NCBI GenBank assembly: GCA_011524755.1
Contig: WTJR01000108.1
Span: 1-8,261, forward strand
Reading direction: 5' to 3'
DNA from: Halieaceae bacterium
GTDB lineage: Bacteria > Pseudomonadota > Gammaproteobacteria > Pseudomonadales > Halieaceae
DNA length: 8,261 nucleotides
The position numbers were made by a program, and so were the translations under genes. Of this stretch, positions 7,176 to 8,261 are shown piece by piece; the stretch's first letter is position 1, and each line of letters begins with the position of its first letter. The notes below the pieces were generated by a model. It was not told the DNA's origin. It ran no database searches and worked only from the letters and a program-made list of their open reading frames with translations.

Positions 7176-7798
7176 TCTTCTCCTCCAGCAAGAAATTTAT
7201 CTTTTTTGCAGTCCCAAAAACCGGAACCCATGCGGTCCGAGAGGTATTACGCCCTCTGCTTACTGACGCAGACTGGGAGCAACAAATGTTAACCGGGCGC
7301 ATGCTTTCACCCGTTCCAGAGCTCGCTAACATCGGCCACGGTCATATTTCCTATCAACAACTCAGACGCGCGGTTGGGCAGGAGGAAATAACAAACCACT
7401 TCAGCTTTGCCATTGTGCGCCACCCAATTGAGCGCTTTATGTCAGTGTGTGCCTTCCTTGCTCGAACGGATCCGAGCTACGCCGATGACCCCGTGGAGTG
7501 GGCCAAGCGTGCCTTTGGATTTGAACGCTTTCGTCAGCGCGTTTTGGTGCGCCCACAATCCGAACTGCTTATCGACGATAGCGGTGAGCTCGCACTTTCT
7601 TTTATCGGTCGCTACGAGCAGCTAGAGCGAGATTTGAACGTGATATGTGAGGAACTCGGAGCACCGCTTCCAACCTTAAAACACAGAAATGTCACCCCAA
7701 ACGAAAAGCCAGACATCTACCGCGATGCTGATTTCGTGAGGGATTTAGAGGCGTTTTACAGCGCCGACTTTAGGTTGCTCGGCTACGAGCAGAGCTAA
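7172..7798 (+). CDS. small Sulfotransfer_2-type sulfotransferase
   Basis: Predicted PAPS-dependent sulfotransferase of 208 aa, most like the carbohydrate sulfotransferase group (Sulfotransfer_2). FFAVPKTGTHAVREVL (11-26) is the 5'-phosphosulfate loop with Lys16. FAIVRHPIERFMSV (79-92) is the 3'-phosphate motif with Arg83 and Ser91. GHGH (55-58) gives histidines that could serve in catalysis, and IGRYEQLERDLNVICEELG (145-163) is a usual late family motif. No signal peptide or membrane segment is seen, unlike the Golgi enzymes of animals, so it should act in the cytoplasm, perhaps on a sugar or lipid-sugar precursor. The ATG overlaps the previous stop as ATGA and has no good Shine-Dalgarno, so it is probably translated by reinitiation after the TPR-sulfotransferase. 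Its 3' end overlaps the convergent gene by 29 bases, with no terminator between them. Confidence 0.88.
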   Translation: MIFSSSKKFIFFAVPKTGTHAVREVLRPLLTDADWEQQMLTGRMLSPVPELANIGHGHISYQQLRRAVGQEEITNHFSFAIVRHPIERFMSVCAFLARTDPSYADDPVEWAKRAFGFERFRQRVLVRPQSELLIDDSGELALSFIGRYEQLERDLNVICEELGAPLPTLKHRNVTPNEKPDIYRDADFVRDLEAFYSADFRLLGYEQS

Positions 7799-8261
7799 AC
7801 TCAGCAACGCGCCGCGGGCGCAAAGCTGCGGCAAGAATGCGCTGATTGATAATGGGGTTAATCCCCACCTGATTCGAGGACGTCACCAGCACGCGGGGGT
7901 CCGGTTCCAGCTGAGAAGCGGTTCGCTCTAAGACAGCTCGGTAGTGCGGAAACGCTGACTCACTAAACCCATGCAAACTCCATATCTCGCGCCAGTCATG
8001 GACCAAGTCAAGCAGGAGATGCCGGTATCTGAGCATTGTGGCTGGGTCGTTATCCGTATTGGCTTCACAGTCCCTCAGCACTTGCTCGACGATCGCTAAC
8101 ATTTCTCCCGGCGCCATGACCGGCGCTACAGGGAACTGCTCCGTGCGCAGTTCAGGTGTGAGCTGCGGGTCGTAATTAATATCGATGGGGGCTGCGTTAG
8201 TTGCCGACCGCACGGTACGCCAAAATCGAGATGAACCCGCAAGATCGATGACCAAATGTAC
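7770..8261 (-). CDS. unrecognised protein, 5' end outside the window
   Basis: A - strand frame is open from the right edge to a TAA at 7770-7772, giving 163 residues. The first candidate start in view is a TTG at 8255, but the frame continues through it as VHLVIDLAGSSRFWRTVRS, so the true start is probably beyond the window. I do not recognise the family. The visible part is soluble, with no membrane helix: a short hydrophobic strand (VHLVIDLAG), a helical acidic middle with LLLDLVHDWREIW, then a strand-like PRVLVTSSNQVG and a basic Ala/Arg-rich tail. The tail lies in the 29-base overlap with the convergent sulfotransferase gene. The even, open frame over 490 bases with no competing + strand gene beyond 7798 supports coding. 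Confidence 0.65.
   Translation of the reverse strand, partial: VHLVIDLAGSSRFWRTVRSATNAAPIDINYDPQLTPELRTEQFPVAPVMAPGEMLAIVEQVLRDCEANTDNDPATMLRYRHLLLDLVHDWREIWSLHGFSESAFPHYRAVLERTASQLEPDPRVLVTSSNQVGINPIINQRILAAALRPRRVAEFSSARSRAT

Noticed and set aside
7809..7821. GC hairpin GCGCC/GGCGC just after the second sulfotransferase stop, considered as a terminator
   Set aside because: The stem is 5 bp, there is no T-run on either strand, and it lies inside the convergent coding frame.
1..8261. Mobile elements, CRISPR arrays, tRNA or other RNA genes
   Set aside because: No transposase-like protein, regularly spaced repeats, cloverleaf-like sequence or terminal inverted repeats were seen by eye; the window is almost fully covered by ordinary coding genes.

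Overview
The window looks like chromosomal DNA from a Gram-negative, probably marine, gammaproteobacterium. The Halieaceae/OM60-NOR5 type of lineage is the best guess, but that is an inference from gene content and base composition, not a proven placement. The reasons are an outer-membrane TonB-dependent receptor with a signal peptide and a C-terminal Phe, a sodium-coupled BCCT transporter for compatible solutes, a TPR-plus-sulfotransferase protein of a kind I associate with marine proteobacteria, and moderate GC content.

Layout, left to right. Bases 1-65 may hold the last 20 codons of a + strand gene cut by the window edge; its stop overlaps the stop of the next gene. Bases 62-2017 (- strand) encode a BetT-like BCCT transporter with a long cytoplasmic C-terminal domain. 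A 224-base AT-rich region (2018-2241) separates it from the divergent TonB-dependent receptor (2242-5097, +) and holds a perfect 12-bp palindrome and a hairpin that would pair with the receptor's Shine-Dalgarno sequence. The receptor ends at a strong intrinsic terminator (5123-5150). A good sigma70-type promoter (TTGAGA, 16 bp, TATAAA) lies over the left arm of that terminator, positioned so that its transcript would begin inside the hairpin and escape it. Next come a TPR-sulfotransferase (5178-7175, +) and a small Sulfotransfer_2-type sulfotransferase (7172-7798, +), joined by an ATGA overlap. At the right edge an unrecognised - strand gene (7770-8261) runs in from outside and converges on the second sulfotransferase with a 29-base overlap.

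How the genes may work together: the receptor would import a large or scarce substrate through the outer membrane with TonB energy. The two sulfotransferases would transfer sulfate from PAPS to one or two acceptors in the cytoplasm. Receptor plus TPR-sulfotransferase is, from general knowledge, a recurring neighbourhood with no established function. The second sulfotransferase, from a different family and translationally coupled, makes this the most interesting part of the window. The BCCT transporter is probably an independent osmolyte or methylated-amine uptake gene that only shares the divergent control region. No tRNA, rRNA, CRISPR array, insertion sequence or phage gene was seen.
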